A DNA stretch of 64,000 nt, taken from the NCBI GenBank assembly GCA_964542535.1, contig CAZIUE010000002.1:212193-276192 (forward strand), given 5' to 3'. The position numbers and the translations under genes were made by a program. Numbering within the stretch: the first letter of the stretch is position 1; every line of letters starts with the position of its first letter. The notes below the pieces were generated by a model. The model was not told the DNA's origin. It ran no database searches and saw nothing but the letters and a program-made list of their open reading frames with translations. Positions 8,929 to 17,442 of the stretch are shown here, piece by piece. Source of the DNA: Pseudopelobacter sp964542535. GTDB lineage: Bacteria > Desulfobacterota > Desulfuromonadia > Geobacterales > Pseudopelobacteraceae.

Positions 8929-10061
8929 GTCTGGCGATCATCGATACCCGCGAGTGGCAGAACATGTTCGACCTGAAGAGCGGCACCAAGGTGGAGGCGG
9001 AAGGGGCGCTGGTGGAGCTGATGAAAACCACCCTTGCCCGTCACCCCTATCCGGGGGACATGGCGCCCGGCAGCAACCGCTGGGTCTCGGACATTGCCCT
9101 GGAGCTGATCCGGGACTACGATCCGCGCTTCGTGTTCCTGACCTATGCCCGCCAGTACTTCTCCCTGCGCTATGCGCCCCTGAACAGGGAGGAGCGGGGG
9201 CACCTGGTGGCGGAACTGCACCGGGAGGTGGAGCGCTTTGTCGCCGAATCCGGCTTTACCCCGGTGATCGTTGGCAGGGGAGACATGATCCCGCTTATGG
9301 GGTACGTGGACCTGAGCAGGCTGGACGGCCTGGCCATCGCCACCCACTGGTCGGTCCGGTATGCCGGCCTGCACAGCCCCAGCCGGGCCGACCTGAAGGC
9401 GGTGACCGGGCATCCCCATATCGAGAGGGTCGTGAGCCGCGACGAGATGCTGCGTCTCTTCCAGGGTACGGGCGACGACGGGGCCAGGGTTCCCGACTAT
9501 CTGGTCGTGGCGGAGCGGGGCTATGCCCTGCGCACCGTGAGCAGCACCATGCGCACGCCGATCATGATCCACGATGCCGCCGAACACATCCCGCTCCACT
9601 CTCCTCTGGGGGGGGCGGATGAAATCACCGCCATCCGCGATCTGATCATGGACAACCTGGGTGAGCGGAGAATCGCCCTCATCGTCCTGGACGGCATCGG
9701 AAGTTCAACCTTTCCCTGGCCCCTCGCTCCCTGCCGCAATGGCCGGGAGTGGTACTCCTACGAGCCGGGAGCCGGGCAATACCTGGCCATGAGCTCCGGA
9801 CGGCACCGGGTGTTCGACTACCCCTCCGGGTACAAGTCGTACAACGAGGACGGAGGCGAGAAGGAGTATCCGCTCTCCGGCTACTTCACCTCCCTGCCGG
9901 AGGGGACCATCGGCCAGGGTATGGGGGAGCGGAGCATCGCCGTGGGGAACAACAGCATGTTCATGCACATGGTCACCGGGGCCGACCTGTGCGTGGAGTG
10001 CTTTGCCCGCAACCTCTCCAACCAGGGGGCTCTCGGGGTGATCCATTGCCGGGTCGCGTAG
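8925..10061 (+). CDS. Conserved-looking protein of unknown function
   Basis: 378 aa, soluble, no signal peptide. The start overlaps the stop of the preceding radical SAM gene (ATGA at 8925-8928). I do not recognise the family. Visible features: a hydrophobic strand ending in an acidic loop (RIALIVLDGIGSS, about residues 245-257), which recalls but does not establish the metal-binding start of alkaline-phosphatase-superfamily enzymes; an aromatic and glycine-rich middle; and a C-terminal LCVECFARNLSNQG with two cysteines. Tight coupling to the radical SAM gene and a DUF364 gene 73 bp downstream suggest that it acts in the same pathway. Confidence 0.75.
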   Translation: MSLAIIDTREWQNMFDLKSGTKVEAEGALVELMKTTLARHPYPGDMAPGSNRWVSDIALELIRDYDPRFVFLTYARQYFSLRYAPLNREERGHLVAELHREVERFVAESGFTPVIVGRGDMIPLMGYVDLSRLDGLAIATHWSVRYAGLHSPSRADLKAVTGHPHIERVVSRDEMLRLFQGTGDDGARVPDYLVVAERGYALRTVSSTMRTPIMIHDAAEHIPLHSPLGGADEITAIRDLIMDNLGERRIALIVLDGIGSSTFPWPLAPCRNGREWYSYEPGAGQYLAMSSGRHRVFDYPSGYKSYNEDGGEKEYPLSGYFTSLPEGTIGQGMGERSIAVGNNSMFMHMVTGADLCVECFARNLSNQGALGVIHCRVA

Positions 10062-10134
10062 GAACCCGGCCGGCGTCGTCCATGCGCCTCTCTCTTCGGA
10101 CAACACTGAAGTAACAAAGAAAGGAACGAATAGC

Positions 10135-10890
10135 ATGTCCCTGGAAATCCAGAACAAACTGGTCGCCTGCCTGGAACCCCATGCCGCGGGCTTCACCGTT
10201 GCCGATGTGCGCATGGGGCTCGGTTACACTGCCGTACGCCTGAACAACGGCTGTGCCGGGGTGGCCTGGACCTCTGCGTCCAATGCGCCCTGCTGCACCC
10301 ATTTCTCCGCCGCCGGAACCCTGATCGGACGCCCTGCCGGAGAAATCCTGAACATGCTGGGGGATAATGGCTCGCCCCTCGGCCGTACCCTGGGTCTGGC
10401 CACCGCCAACGCGCTTGTGACCTCCCTTCCCCATCCCCCCTTCTCCCGGGAAGAGGTCATCTCCAGTCTTGCCATCGCCCCCGGGGAGCGGGTGGCCATG
10501 ATCGGCTACTTTGGCCCCATCGTGGCCCAACTGGAAAAAAACGGCTGCACCCTGGAGATCGTCGAACTGAACCCCCACAAGGGAGAGAACACCCTCACCC
10601 CCGAACAGGGAAAACGCGCCCTGGAGGAATGCGACGTCGCCATCATCACCGCCACCTCCCTGGTGAACGGAACCTGCGACGATCTCCTGGCCTCCCTGGG
10701 GAAACCGCGCGCCGCCGTGCTCCTGGGGCCGTCCACGCCGCTCTGCCCTCCGGCCTTTTCCGGGACTGCCATCACCCACCTGGCCGGCGCCATGGTGGTG
10801 GATGCCGACAGGGTCATGCAGGTGGTCTCCCAGGGGGGAGGCACCATGCGCATGAAGCCGTATCTGGACTTTGAGTACGCACGGGTATAG
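10135..10890 (+). CDS. DUF364 (putative heavy-metal chelation) protein 2
   Basis: 251 aa; AAAGGAAC upstream of ATG 10135. N-terminal DUF4213-like segment (YTAVRLNNGCAGVAWTS, residues about 31-47) and C-terminal DUF364 Rossmann-like segment (GERVAMIGYFGPIVAQLEKN, about 120; LLGPSTPLCPPAF, about 197). It is shorter than the copy at 3837 and carries a CC pair after the first motif (APCCTHF) that copy 1 lacks. The two are diverged paralogues rather than a recent duplication. Presumed cytoplasmic metal- or chelate-handling protein; its actual activity is unknown. Confidence 0.82.
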   Translation: MSLEIQNKLVACLEPHAAGFTVADVRMGLGYTAVRLNNGCAGVAWTSASNAPCCTHFSAAGTLIGRPAGEILNMLGDNGSPLGRTLGLATANALVTSLPHPPFSREEVISSLAIAPGERVAMIGYFGPIVAQLEKNGCTLEIVELNPHKGENTLTPEQGKRALEECDVAIITATSLVNGTCDDLLASLGKPRAAVLLGPSTPLCPPAFSGTAITHLAGAMVVDADRVMQVVSQGGGTMRMKPYLDFEYARV

Positions 10891-11110
10891 CACCGCCGTT
10901 CGTTGCGGCGCGCCGTTGGCCTTTCGGCGCGTTCAGGGTGAACGGCAACCTGCCATCCGATGAGCGCTCATATTCAGCTTGATTGAAACCACTGCTCCCC
11001 CCTTTGATAAAGGGGGGCTGGGGGGATTTGTTGGCGTTGGGTTTTGAGGCAAATCCCCTGAGCTCATCGAAGGAACATCCCTGCTCGCGCTTCCGTTTCT
11101 CCATGCCCCG
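10891..11110. repeat. Intergenic repeat block (REP-like)
   Basis: The spacer before the next gene holds TTCAGGGTGAACGG (10932-10945), a hairpin CCCCCCTTT-GAT-AAAGGGGGG (10997-11017) and CCTGAGCTCATCGAAGG (11057-11073). The first and last resemble opposite halves of a common bacterial REP-type repeat, in inverted orientation around the C/G hairpin. No coding potential seen. The hairpin could also terminate transcription from the DUF364 gene. Confidence 0.45.
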
Positions 11111-11162
11111 AACCCCGTCGCCTGCGTCGGGGCGGGTCACCCGTTTCCGTTCAGGAGGAATC

Positions 11163-12197
11163 ATGCTCCGTTCCACCGTTGTGCTGCTTGCCCTGCTGCT
11201 CTCCCTGGTCTCATCCGTCTCCGCCCGAACAATCACCGACATGAGCGGCCGCAGGGTCGCCGTCCCCGACAGGATCCGCACGGCAGTGGCCCTGTCGCCT
11301 CCCGCCACCTACCTGCTTTTCAGCATCGCCCCCGATCTGGTGGCCGGGCTCAATTTTCCGCTCCAGGGGGAGGAGAAAGGGTACACGGTGGAGGCGTTCA
11401 AGAACCTGCCGGTCATCGGCGGCATGGTGGGGGAGTCCCGGGCGCTCAATCTGGAGATGCTGTTGAAGGTCAAGCCGGACGTGGCGTTCATCTGGGTGTT
11501 CGGCAACGCCTACAACGCGATGAACGGCCAATACGAGCGGAGTTTGGCCAGACTGGGCATTCCCGCGGTCTTCGTGCGCATGGACCGGCTCCAGGATTAC
11601 CCTGCCGCTTTTCTCTTCATGGGAGAGGTGCTGAACCGTCGGCAACGGGGGGAGCGACTCAACCGCTACGCCGTCGATTCCCTGCGCCGGGTTGAGCGGG
11701 CCCTGGCTGGTCTGTCCGCACGGGAGCGGGTGTCGGTGTACTACGCCGAGGGGGCGGACGGCCTGGCCACCGAGGGGGAACACTCCATGCACGCCGCGCT
11801 GATCCCGCTCTGCGGCGGGAGGAACGTCTGCCGCATGAAGCCCACCGGCCTGAACGGCCAGGAGCGGATCTCCATGGAGCAGCTGCTCATGTACGATCCG
11901 GAGGTGATCCTGGTCAGGGAGCGGGTCTGCTTCCGGCGCATCTGGAGCGATCCCCGCTGGAAGCGGCTGCGGGCCGTGCGCGACCGGCGGGTGTACCTGC
12001 TTCCCCACGTCCCCTTCAACTGGTTCGACCGCCCTCCTTCATACATGCGGCTCCTGGGGATCCAGTGGCTGACCAATCTGCTGCACCCCAGGCGCTATCC
12101 CCGGGACATGGTCAGGGAGACGCGGGACTTCTACCGTCTGTTCATCGGCCGGGAACTGTCGGTTCGCCAGGCCCAGGCGGTGCTCCGGCCCCGGTAG
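11163..12197 (+). CDS. Periplasmic FecB/BtuF-type substrate-binding protein 1
   Basis: 344 aa. The frame is open upstream, but ATG 11163 follows AGGAGGA and opens a signal peptide (MLRSTVVLLALLLSLVSS, cleavage after VSA). The TroA-superfamily fold is seen from TITDMSGRRVAVPDRIRTA at the mature N terminus, through the second lobe (LLMYDPEVILVRE, about 245), to the C-terminal LLGIQWLTNLLHPRRYP. Such proteins deliver metal chelates, haem or cobalamin to a BtuCD/FecCD permease. No permease or ATPase gene is present in the window. The C-terminal half resembles the extra domain of the radical SAM fusions at 1 and 14297. Confidence 0.88.
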   Translation: MLRSTVVLLALLLSLVSSVSARTITDMSGRRVAVPDRIRTAVALSPPATYLLFSIAPDLVAGLNFPLQGEEKGYTVEAFKNLPVIGGMVGESRALNLEMLLKVKPDVAFIWVFGNAYNAMNGQYERSLARLGIPAVFVRMDRLQDYPAAFLFMGEVLNRRQRGERLNRYAVDSLRRVERALAGLSARERVSVYYAEGADGLATEGEHSMHAALIPLCGGRNVCRMKPTGLNGQERISMEQLLMYDPEVILVRERVCFRRIWSDPRWKRLRAVRDRRVYLLPHVPFNWFDRPPSYMRLLGIQWLTNLLHPRRYPRDMVRETRDFYRLFIGRELSVRQAQAVLRPR

Positions 12198-12225
12198 GGC
12201 GCGACATCAGCGAAAGGATAATGGC

Positions 12226-13317
12226 GTGTATTCTGTCAACAAGGTTGCTGGCATGAGGGTGCAGCTGGCGTTTGTGGTCGTCTTCGTCCTGTGTGGGATG
12301 AGGTTGCCCGCCCATGCCGCCGGGTACCGGATAATCACGGACATGGATGACCGGAACATCGAGGTGCCGGTTAACCCCAAGCGGATCGTCTGCATGCACG
12401 GTGTCTCTTCCGAGCGGATCATGATCCTCGGTAAGGGGGACAGCATGACGCTGATGGCCACGAAGCCGTCACCCTGGGCCTACCGGCTGTTCCCCGAGAT
12501 GAAGCGGGTCAGGACCGTGCCGATGCCGGCTCCCCCCAACCTGGAAGAGATGGCGAGGGAGAAGGTGGATCTGCTGCTCTATTCCCCCATACCGGTGGAG
12601 ACCCGGAAGTACCGGGCGGTGGGGATACGGACGGCGTGCGGCTTTTCTGCCGGGAAGCGGCCGAGAAGCGTTCCTGATTTCATCGCCAACTTCAAGCGCC
12701 AGATCCGCTTTTTCGGCGAGCTTTTGGGTCCAGAGGCCAAGGCACGGGCCGATCGGTACTGCCGCTACTTCGACCGGAAAGTCGGTCAGATCCTTGCCAG
12801 AACGTTGAAAATTCCCAGGAGTAAACGGCCCACTGTCTACTATGGAGGCAGGGTTGCCATCGGTGGGGGAGGGGCCAGTCTCCTGGCAACGCAGGGGAAC
12901 GGGAGCGTCCTGCACTGGAATGTGGAGGTGGCGGGAGGCACCTACCTCCCCCGGGCCATCGACCAGAATTTCGCCGAAGTGAACCGGGAACTCCTCCTGG
13001 CCTGGAATCCGGACCTGATTCTGGTGAGCGGCTGGAAGAATTCGGGTGACGATGTCCGGCACAGCCGTCAATGGGCGGGGCTCAAGGCGGTCAGGAGCGG
13101 GAAGGTTCACACCATTCCCCAGGGGGTTTTTGCCTGGGAGTATGCCAGCGGGGAGAGTGTGCTGCTGATGATCTACCTGGCCAAAATCCTCCACCCCGAC
13201 CTGTTCCGGGACTGGGACATGAAGAAGGAGATGCGGGAGTTCTACGCCCAGGTGTACGGCAAGAACATCACCGACCGGGACGCGGAGCGGATCCTGCGCA
13301 ACCTGCCGCCGTCATGA
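12226..13317 (+). CDS. Periplasmic FecB/BtuF-type substrate-binding protein 2
   Basis: 363 aa from GTG 12226 (AAAGGA at 12213-12218); ATG 12253 is an alternative that trims nine residues and leaves a standard signal peptide (MRVQLAFVVVFVLCGMRLPAHA). The mature protein starts YRIITDMDDRNIEVPVNPKRIV, split here as the typical binding-protein opening, and has lobe-2 motif LLAWNPDLILVSG and the C-terminal LLMIYLAKILHPDLF. It follows binding protein 1 by 28 bp. Two adjacent but diverged binding proteins without a permease suggest either two ligands sharing one outside transporter, or a role other than ABC import. Confidence 0.87.
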   Translation: MYSVNKVAGMRVQLAFVVVFVLCGMRLPAHAAGYRIITDMDDRNIEVPVNPKRIVCMHGVSSERIMILGKGDSMTLMATKPSPWAYRLFPEMKRVRTVPMPAPPNLEEMAREKVDLLLYSPIPVETRKYRAVGIRTACGFSAGKRPRSVPDFIANFKRQIRFFGELLGPEAKARADRYCRYFDRKVGQILARTLKIPRSKRPTVYYGGRVAIGGGGASLLATQGNGSVLHWNVEVAGGTYLPRAIDQNFAEVNRELLLAWNPDLILVSGWKNSGDDVRHSRQWAGLKAVRSGKVHTIPQGVFAWEYASGESVLLMIYLAKILHPDLFRDWDMKKEMREFYAQVYGKNITDRDAERILRNLPPS

Positions 13318-13572
13318 ACGTAAGGCGATACCTCTGGCGACGATTTCCCGGGAGATACGGTACGTATCCGGCCAGCCATGGTTCGGGACGCGGGATAGGC
13401 TGGTTTCGACCCCAGCCGCGATGAAGATTTGCTGCCGGTGCGCCCTCTACGCCACTCCTGGACGACGGAGGGGGATCGGAGGGTGATTGGTGATGAAACT
13501 GACTGAGTCGGAGCTGTGGCCATACGGTGAACCATTGGACTCGAAAACAACGGAATATGGAGGAATAGAATC

Positions 13573-14166
13573 ATGAATGTTGCTCGCTTACGGCGTTACC
13601 TGTTGTGCTGTTATGGTGCCGTCACCCTCGTGGTTACCCTATGTATCATGCCCCCATCCGCGGCCAATGCCATGTTGATCACATATTCAATGGTGTATAC
13701 GGATGACAGCTCACATACGGTCGGCACCGGTTCCTATACCTGGAATACGGACACGGAAACAATGACCAGTCTCACGTGGAATTTTTCCGGCAAGGTCGGA
13801 ACCGTTCTCGATAGTGCACTCGGGCACACATACCATTGGTACGACCCCCGTGCCACCACGTACGGAGAACTCTATTACCGGTTCTTCACCGATCCACGGG
13901 GATACCTGGTTTCCCAGTACAACCCCCTGTCCATCAGCGTCGGATTGATGCCGTACAATGTGACGGGCGATTTCGGCTTTGTCGCTTTTGGTGTTGAACG
14001 GAATATGGATGATGCCTCCTACATTTTTTACGACCGGGATTGGAATGAGGTAAGCGAAGGACATGTGGCGACAACTCCGGTACCGGAACCGTCCAGCATT
14101 GCCCTCGTCCTCGCCGGGCTGCTCACCACGGGGCTTGTCGTTGCCATACGGAATCGTATGCGCTGA
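13573..14166 (+). CDS. PEP-CTERM sorting-domain protein
   Basis: 197 aa. GGAGG 9 nt before ATG 13573. Signal peptide (MNVARLRRYLLCCYGAVTLV, cleavage near ANA), a beta-rich middle rich in Y, T and G, and a C-terminal PEP-CTERM signal: VPEPSSIALVLAGLLTTG followed by a basic tail (RNRMR). In this family the tail is recognised by an exosortase (EpsH/XrtA-type) for surface or extracellular-matrix sorting. No exosortase gene is in the window. Its 40-residue core has no recognisable domain. Base composition is noticeably more AT-rich than the flanking genes, which fits a separately acquired gene. Confidence 0.88.
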   Translation: MNVARLRRYLLCCYGAVTLVVTLCIMPPSAANAMLITYSMVYTDDSSHTVGTGSYTWNTDTETMTSLTWNFSGKVGTVLDSALGHTYHWYDPRATTYGELYYRFFTDPRGYLVSQYNPLSISVGLMPYNVTGDFGFVAFGVERNMDDASYIFYDRDWNEVSEGHVATTPVPEPSSIALVLAGLLTTGLVVAIRNRMR

Positions 14167-14296
14167 TCAGCTACTTGAATGGTTAATAAGTTCAGGTGCT
14201 TATCAGAAATACGGCTAGAGCCGCTGCTGCTGATATTCGAAACGGTCATTCATGGCACCCGTATCACGGGACGGACGGAGCGATGGAGGAATACTG

Positions 14297-16075
14297 ATGC
14301 AGTGCGCCATATGTGAACACCGCTGCCTGATCCCGGAGAACGGGACCGGCATCTGCGGCATGTATACCGTTGCCGAGGGGGTCCAGGTGGAAACCTGTCC
14401 CGACCAGTACCTGGTCATGGTGCCGTCGGAGATCGAGTCCATGCCCATGCTGCACTACCATCCGGGCGGTACCTTTCTGCAGCTCTGCACCGTCGGCTGC
14501 ACCATGCGCTGCGACGGCTGCGTCTCCTGGGTGCTGACCGAGAGCGTGGCGGCCATCCGGGGGGCGCTCTGGGAGATGAGCCCCGAAGCCGTGGTGGCAC
14601 GGGCGCGGCAAGCGGGGTGCCGGGGGATCATGTTCTGCTTCAACGAGCCGGCAGTTTCCTTCTTCACCTTCAAACGGTTGGCGTCCCATGCCCGGGAGCA
14701 GGGGCTCCTGGTGGGGTGCGCCACCAACGGCTGCTTCACGGAAGCGGCGTTCCGGGAACTGCTCCTCCACATCGACTTCATCAACATCGGTATCAAGGGA
14801 TCAAGCGACGAGACCTACGCCCGCCTGGGGGCACGCTCCGCTGCGCCGGTATTCAGGAACCTCCGGCTGAGCATCGAGAGCGGGGTGGCCACGGAGGTGG
14901 CGGCGGTGTACGTGAAGGGGCGCGAGGAGGAGCTGCGGGAGACGGCGCGACGGGTGGCCCGACTCTCGCCGGATATCCCCTTTCAGGTCATGCGCTTCAT
15001 CCCCCTGGCCATGGCGGACGGTTCACTGGAACCGACGGTGCGGGAGGCGGAAGAACTCTGCGGAGAGTTGGAGGCACTGCTCACCCATGTCTACCTGTTC
15101 AATTCTCCCGGCACGGAACAGCTGCATACCCGCTGTCCGGCGTGCGGCGAAGTCATGGTGACCAGGGGGTTCAACGGCCCCATGTGCGCCCATGTCACCA
15201 GCTGGAGCGAAGGAGAAACCTGCTCCTGCGGTTTCCCGACTCCCTTTGCGGGAAGCCCGGAGCGGGACGGCGGAGCCCAGGTTCTGGGCTATTTCGGGGG
15301 GTACAAGACCATCATGGCCCTGGAGTCGGTCCAGACTGCGCTGGCGTTCCTGGGGGAGCGCGATCCAGCGGTGGTCTCCCGGGTGTTCCGGTGCGTGCTG
15401 GAGTCCGGTTTCATCGCGGAGTTGTATGAGCGCTCCAAGAGCATCGACTCGTGGCTGGAGATCATCGGGCAGTACGGGCGGCTTGCCGGCAGAGAGGCCG
15501 AGGCACTGGCACTGGAGACCTTCATCCGTTGTCATCTCTCCCTGGTGGCGGAACTCGCCGCCCAGGTGGAACAACGGCCCCGGGTCTACCTCTTCCTGGG
15601 TCACCCGCTCATCGCCCTGTTCGGGGACAAGTTCGAATGCAACCTGGCGGAGCTGGCCGGCGGTGACTGCGTCAACGGGGAGATCCTCCGCGATGATACG
15701 CCGGGCATGACCATTTCCGCCGCAACCCTGAACCGCCTCGATCCCGAGGTCATGCTCGGCAGCGGCGCCCTGGGGTATCCCGCCGGGGAGTGTCGCGACA
15801 TCTGTTGTGAAACCGGGGTGGATGCACGGGCGCTCCGGCAGGGGAGGGTCCACTCCCTGGCGCCCTACAGCGCCTCGGGCAGGCCGGACTGGATCCTGGG
15901 GCTGTTGCACATGGCTAACCTGCTGCATCCTGCTCTGTTCCGCTTCGACATGGAGCGGATTGCCGACCGGTTTTACAGGCGGTTTCTGGGAATGGGGCTT
16001 GCTCCGGTGAGACGGCGCGGTTCCATCGCCCATCCCGGCATGCTGGAGAGCGGGCGGTGGAACGATTGCCGATGA
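14297..16075 (+). CDS. Radical SAM protein fused to FecB/BtuF-like domain (complete)
   Basis: 592 aa. An upstream in-frame codon exists, but ATG 14297 has GGAGGA at 14285-14290 and opens directly into the conserved Cys cluster (C3, C6, C10, C20). Radical SAM motif CTMRCDGC is at 68-75, and a later ribbon (RCPACGE ... CSCG) at about 280-315. Residues about 425-585 match the C-terminal half of FecB/BtuF binding proteins (RVYLFLGHPLIALF; LNRLDPEVMLGSG; LGLLHMANLLHPALF). It has the same architecture as the protein at 1-1758, and the core matches the stand-alone enzyme at 7921. The chemistry is unknown. The binding-protein-like domain may bind the same metal complex as the periplasmic proteins at 11163 and 12226, but inside the cell. 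Confidence 0.9.
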   Translation: MQCAICEHRCLIPENGTGICGMYTVAEGVQVETCPDQYLVMVPSEIESMPMLHYHPGGTFLQLCTVGCTMRCDGCVSWVLTESVAAIRGALWEMSPEAVVARARQAGCRGIMFCFNEPAVSFFTFKRLASHAREQGLLVGCATNGCFTEAAFRELLLHIDFINIGIKGSSDETYARLGARSAAPVFRNLRLSIESGVATEVAAVYVKGREEELRETARRVARLSPDIPFQVMRFIPLAMADGSLEPTVREAEELCGELEALLTHVYLFNSPGTEQLHTRCPACGEVMVTRGFNGPMCAHVTSWSEGETCSCGFPTPFAGSPERDGGAQVLGYFGGYKTIMALESVQTALAFLGERDPAVVSRVFRCVLESGFIAELYERSKSIDSWLEIIGQYGRLAGREAEALALETFIRCHLSLVAELAAQVEQRPRVYLFLGHPLIALFGDKFECNLAELAGGDCVNGEILRDDTPGMTISAATLNRLDPEVMLGSGALGYPAGECRDICCETGVDARALRQGRVHSLAPYSASGRPDWILGLLHMANLLHPALFRFDMERIADRFYRRFLGMGLAPVRRRGSIAHPGMLESGRWNDCR

Positions 16076-16118
16076 CGGGAACCCCCGGCTGGTTCGTTGC
16101 GCCGCTCCGGAGGTGACG

Positions 16119-16150
16119 AAAAAAAGTGCGGTCACCGCGGGTGATCGCAC
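16119..16150 (-). terminator. Rho-independent terminator (minus strand)
   Basis: Stem GTGCGGTCACC (16126-16136) / GGTGATCGCAC (16140-16150), 11 bp with one G-T pair and a 3-nt loop. It is followed on the minus strand by seven U residues (A-run at 16119-16125). It serves the XRE-type gene that stops at 16239. Confidence 0.8.
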
Positions 16151-16238
16151 CATTCCAGTATCTGCCCCGGACGGGCCGATGCACCGGTTCCGGCGGCAGG
16201 AGGCGCCGCCGGGCTTGATAGCGGATGAACAGAGGCTG

Positions 16239-16526
16239 TCAGGAGAACTCTATGACCAGCCGCTTGTTGAGAGCCTGGGCCACCCGTTCCAGGGTTCCCA
16301 AGGTGATGGAGGTGTTGTCAGGGTCCAGCAGCCTCTGTACCGCGGCCCTGCTCGTTCCCATCCTGTTGGCGAGAACGTTTTTGTTGAGCCTGGAACGGTA
16401 GAGTTCCTGCTCGATCTGGTCCGTCACGGCGCGCTTGACCCGCAGCGCCTGGCTGCGGCCGGGAGAACTCTGTGCGCTGGTGTATGCCGTTGTCCGTCCT
16501 GAGCCTGATTGGAGTATGGTGTCCAC
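16239..16526 (-). CDS. XRE/HTH-type transcriptional regulator
   Basis: 95 aa from GTG 16526. The frame stays open up to a GTG at 16619, which would add 31 low-complexity residues and has poorer ribosome-site spacing. The C-terminal half is a helix-turn-helix (KNVLANRMGTSRAAVQRLLD) followed by NTSITLGTLERVAQALNKRL, typical of small HigA/Xre-like DNA-binding proteins of about 95 aa. No toxin partner is adjacent: the upstream minus-strand gene is a small membrane protein. Its target is unknown; autoregulation is common for this family. Confidence 0.75.
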   Translation of the reverse strand: MDTILQSGSGRTTAYTSAQSSPGRSQALRVKRAVTDQIEQELYRSRLNKNVLANRMGTSRAAVQRLLDPDNTSITLGTLERVAQALNKRLVIEFS

Positions 16527-16635
16527 GTTGTACCCTGCCTGTTGCCGTTGGGATGTGAACCGGCCGCGGCTGGTCTCGGGAAGCGACGCGGCCGCTCCGG
16601 CTGGACGACGCTCCCCCACGCCTTGCCCGGCACTG

Positions 16636-16908
16636 CTAGCCGAAGATACCCTGGAGGTACTCTTCCAGTCCCGCCACGAGGCCGCAGCTGATCATCCCCA
16701 GCCACATGCCGATGCGTCCGAATACTCCGCCGAACACGAGCGATACGAAGATCCCGTGGCTGATCTGGTAGCCGACGAAGATGCCGCATGCGGTCATGGC
16801 CAGCATGATCAGCAGCATGGCGGGCGTCATCCTGTTGATGCGCGGTACGCTGAAGGATTCCGCGTCAGCGGTTGCGTGCAAACCGATCCGATGTGTCTGG
16901 GCTCTCAT
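16636..16908 (-). CDS. Small two-TM membrane protein of unknown function
   Basis: 90 aa. The ATG at 16908 has GGGAGG about 6 nt upstream. An open frame continues further upstream but is proline-rich and has no better start. A hydrophilic N terminus is followed by two hydrophobic segments (MLLIMLAMTACGIFVGYQIS, residues 31-50, and about 52-82, rich in G and F). It ends EEYLQGIFG. I do not recognise a family. It is 109 bp upstream of the XRE-type gene on the same strand. Confidence 0.65.
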   Translation of the reverse strand: MRAQTHRIGLHATADAESFSVPRINRMTPAMLLIMLAMTACGIFVGYQISHGIFVSLVFGGVFGRIGMWLGMISCGLVAGLEEYLQGIFG

Positions 16909-17442
16909 GGCAACCTCCCGCATGGCTCGTCTCCGGTCCGGCTCCGCCTCTTCCTCCCGGGGATCCGGAGTCTCCATGCCGTGTAAAACGATTGTTATGT
17001 CATACGCATGCCGGTTGCCGTCCCGCCGCTCCGGGGGAGCCCCGCCATGGCGGGAGGGGGGAGGGGGTGGAGACGTAACCGGGCCTGTCAACGCTGGTTT
17101 CGCAACATAATGGTTGTTTGAAACAGTGGGTTTCCGCCGCCTGTTCCTGACCTCCGGTCGTAACGGCAACGCCGCATCAGCGGGGCGCGGCGCATGGAAC
17201 CCCCTGCGGCGACCGATGCAGGTATAAAGCGGTTCTATTTGATTTCATGGTACGTCGCGGCCGGTGGGCAGGCAACTGCTGGCTTGTGGAGCGTGGCAGG
17301 GACTTGTGAACGGTTGGATTCGGGTGGTGAAGTTGGCGTGCGGGAAGGAGGTGGGAGGCTCTTGGTTCGTCCCGTGGCCGGGTGGATGGAACGGGGGATT
17401 CGGGCATGGCTCAAGAACGGGGCGTAACGCCCCGTTTCCGGC
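16909..17442. other. Gene-free spacer
   Basis: 534 bp between the small membrane protein and the hydrogenase operon. No convincing reading frame: candidates lack ribosome sites and recognisable composition. The only structure seen is the inverted repeat at 17416-17436. Confidence 0.6.
17416..17436 (-). terminator. Hairpin downstream of hydrogenase operon
   Basis: AACGGGGCG (17416-17424), loop TAA, CGCCCCGTT (17428-17436): perfect 9-bp stem just past the hydrogenase stop codon at 17443. It is not followed by a real U-tract, so termination strength is uncertain. Confidence 0.6.

Noticed and set aside
13318..13572. Cobalamin riboswitch before the PEP-CTERM gene or upstream of the binding proteins
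   Set aside because: Some short matches (such as GCCACT) but no ordered B12-box elements could be found in 10891-11162 or 13318-13572.
17194..17427. 77-aa open frame in the spacer before the hydrogenase operon
   Set aside because: No ribosome site, glycine/arginine-rich shadow-like composition, no family resemblance.
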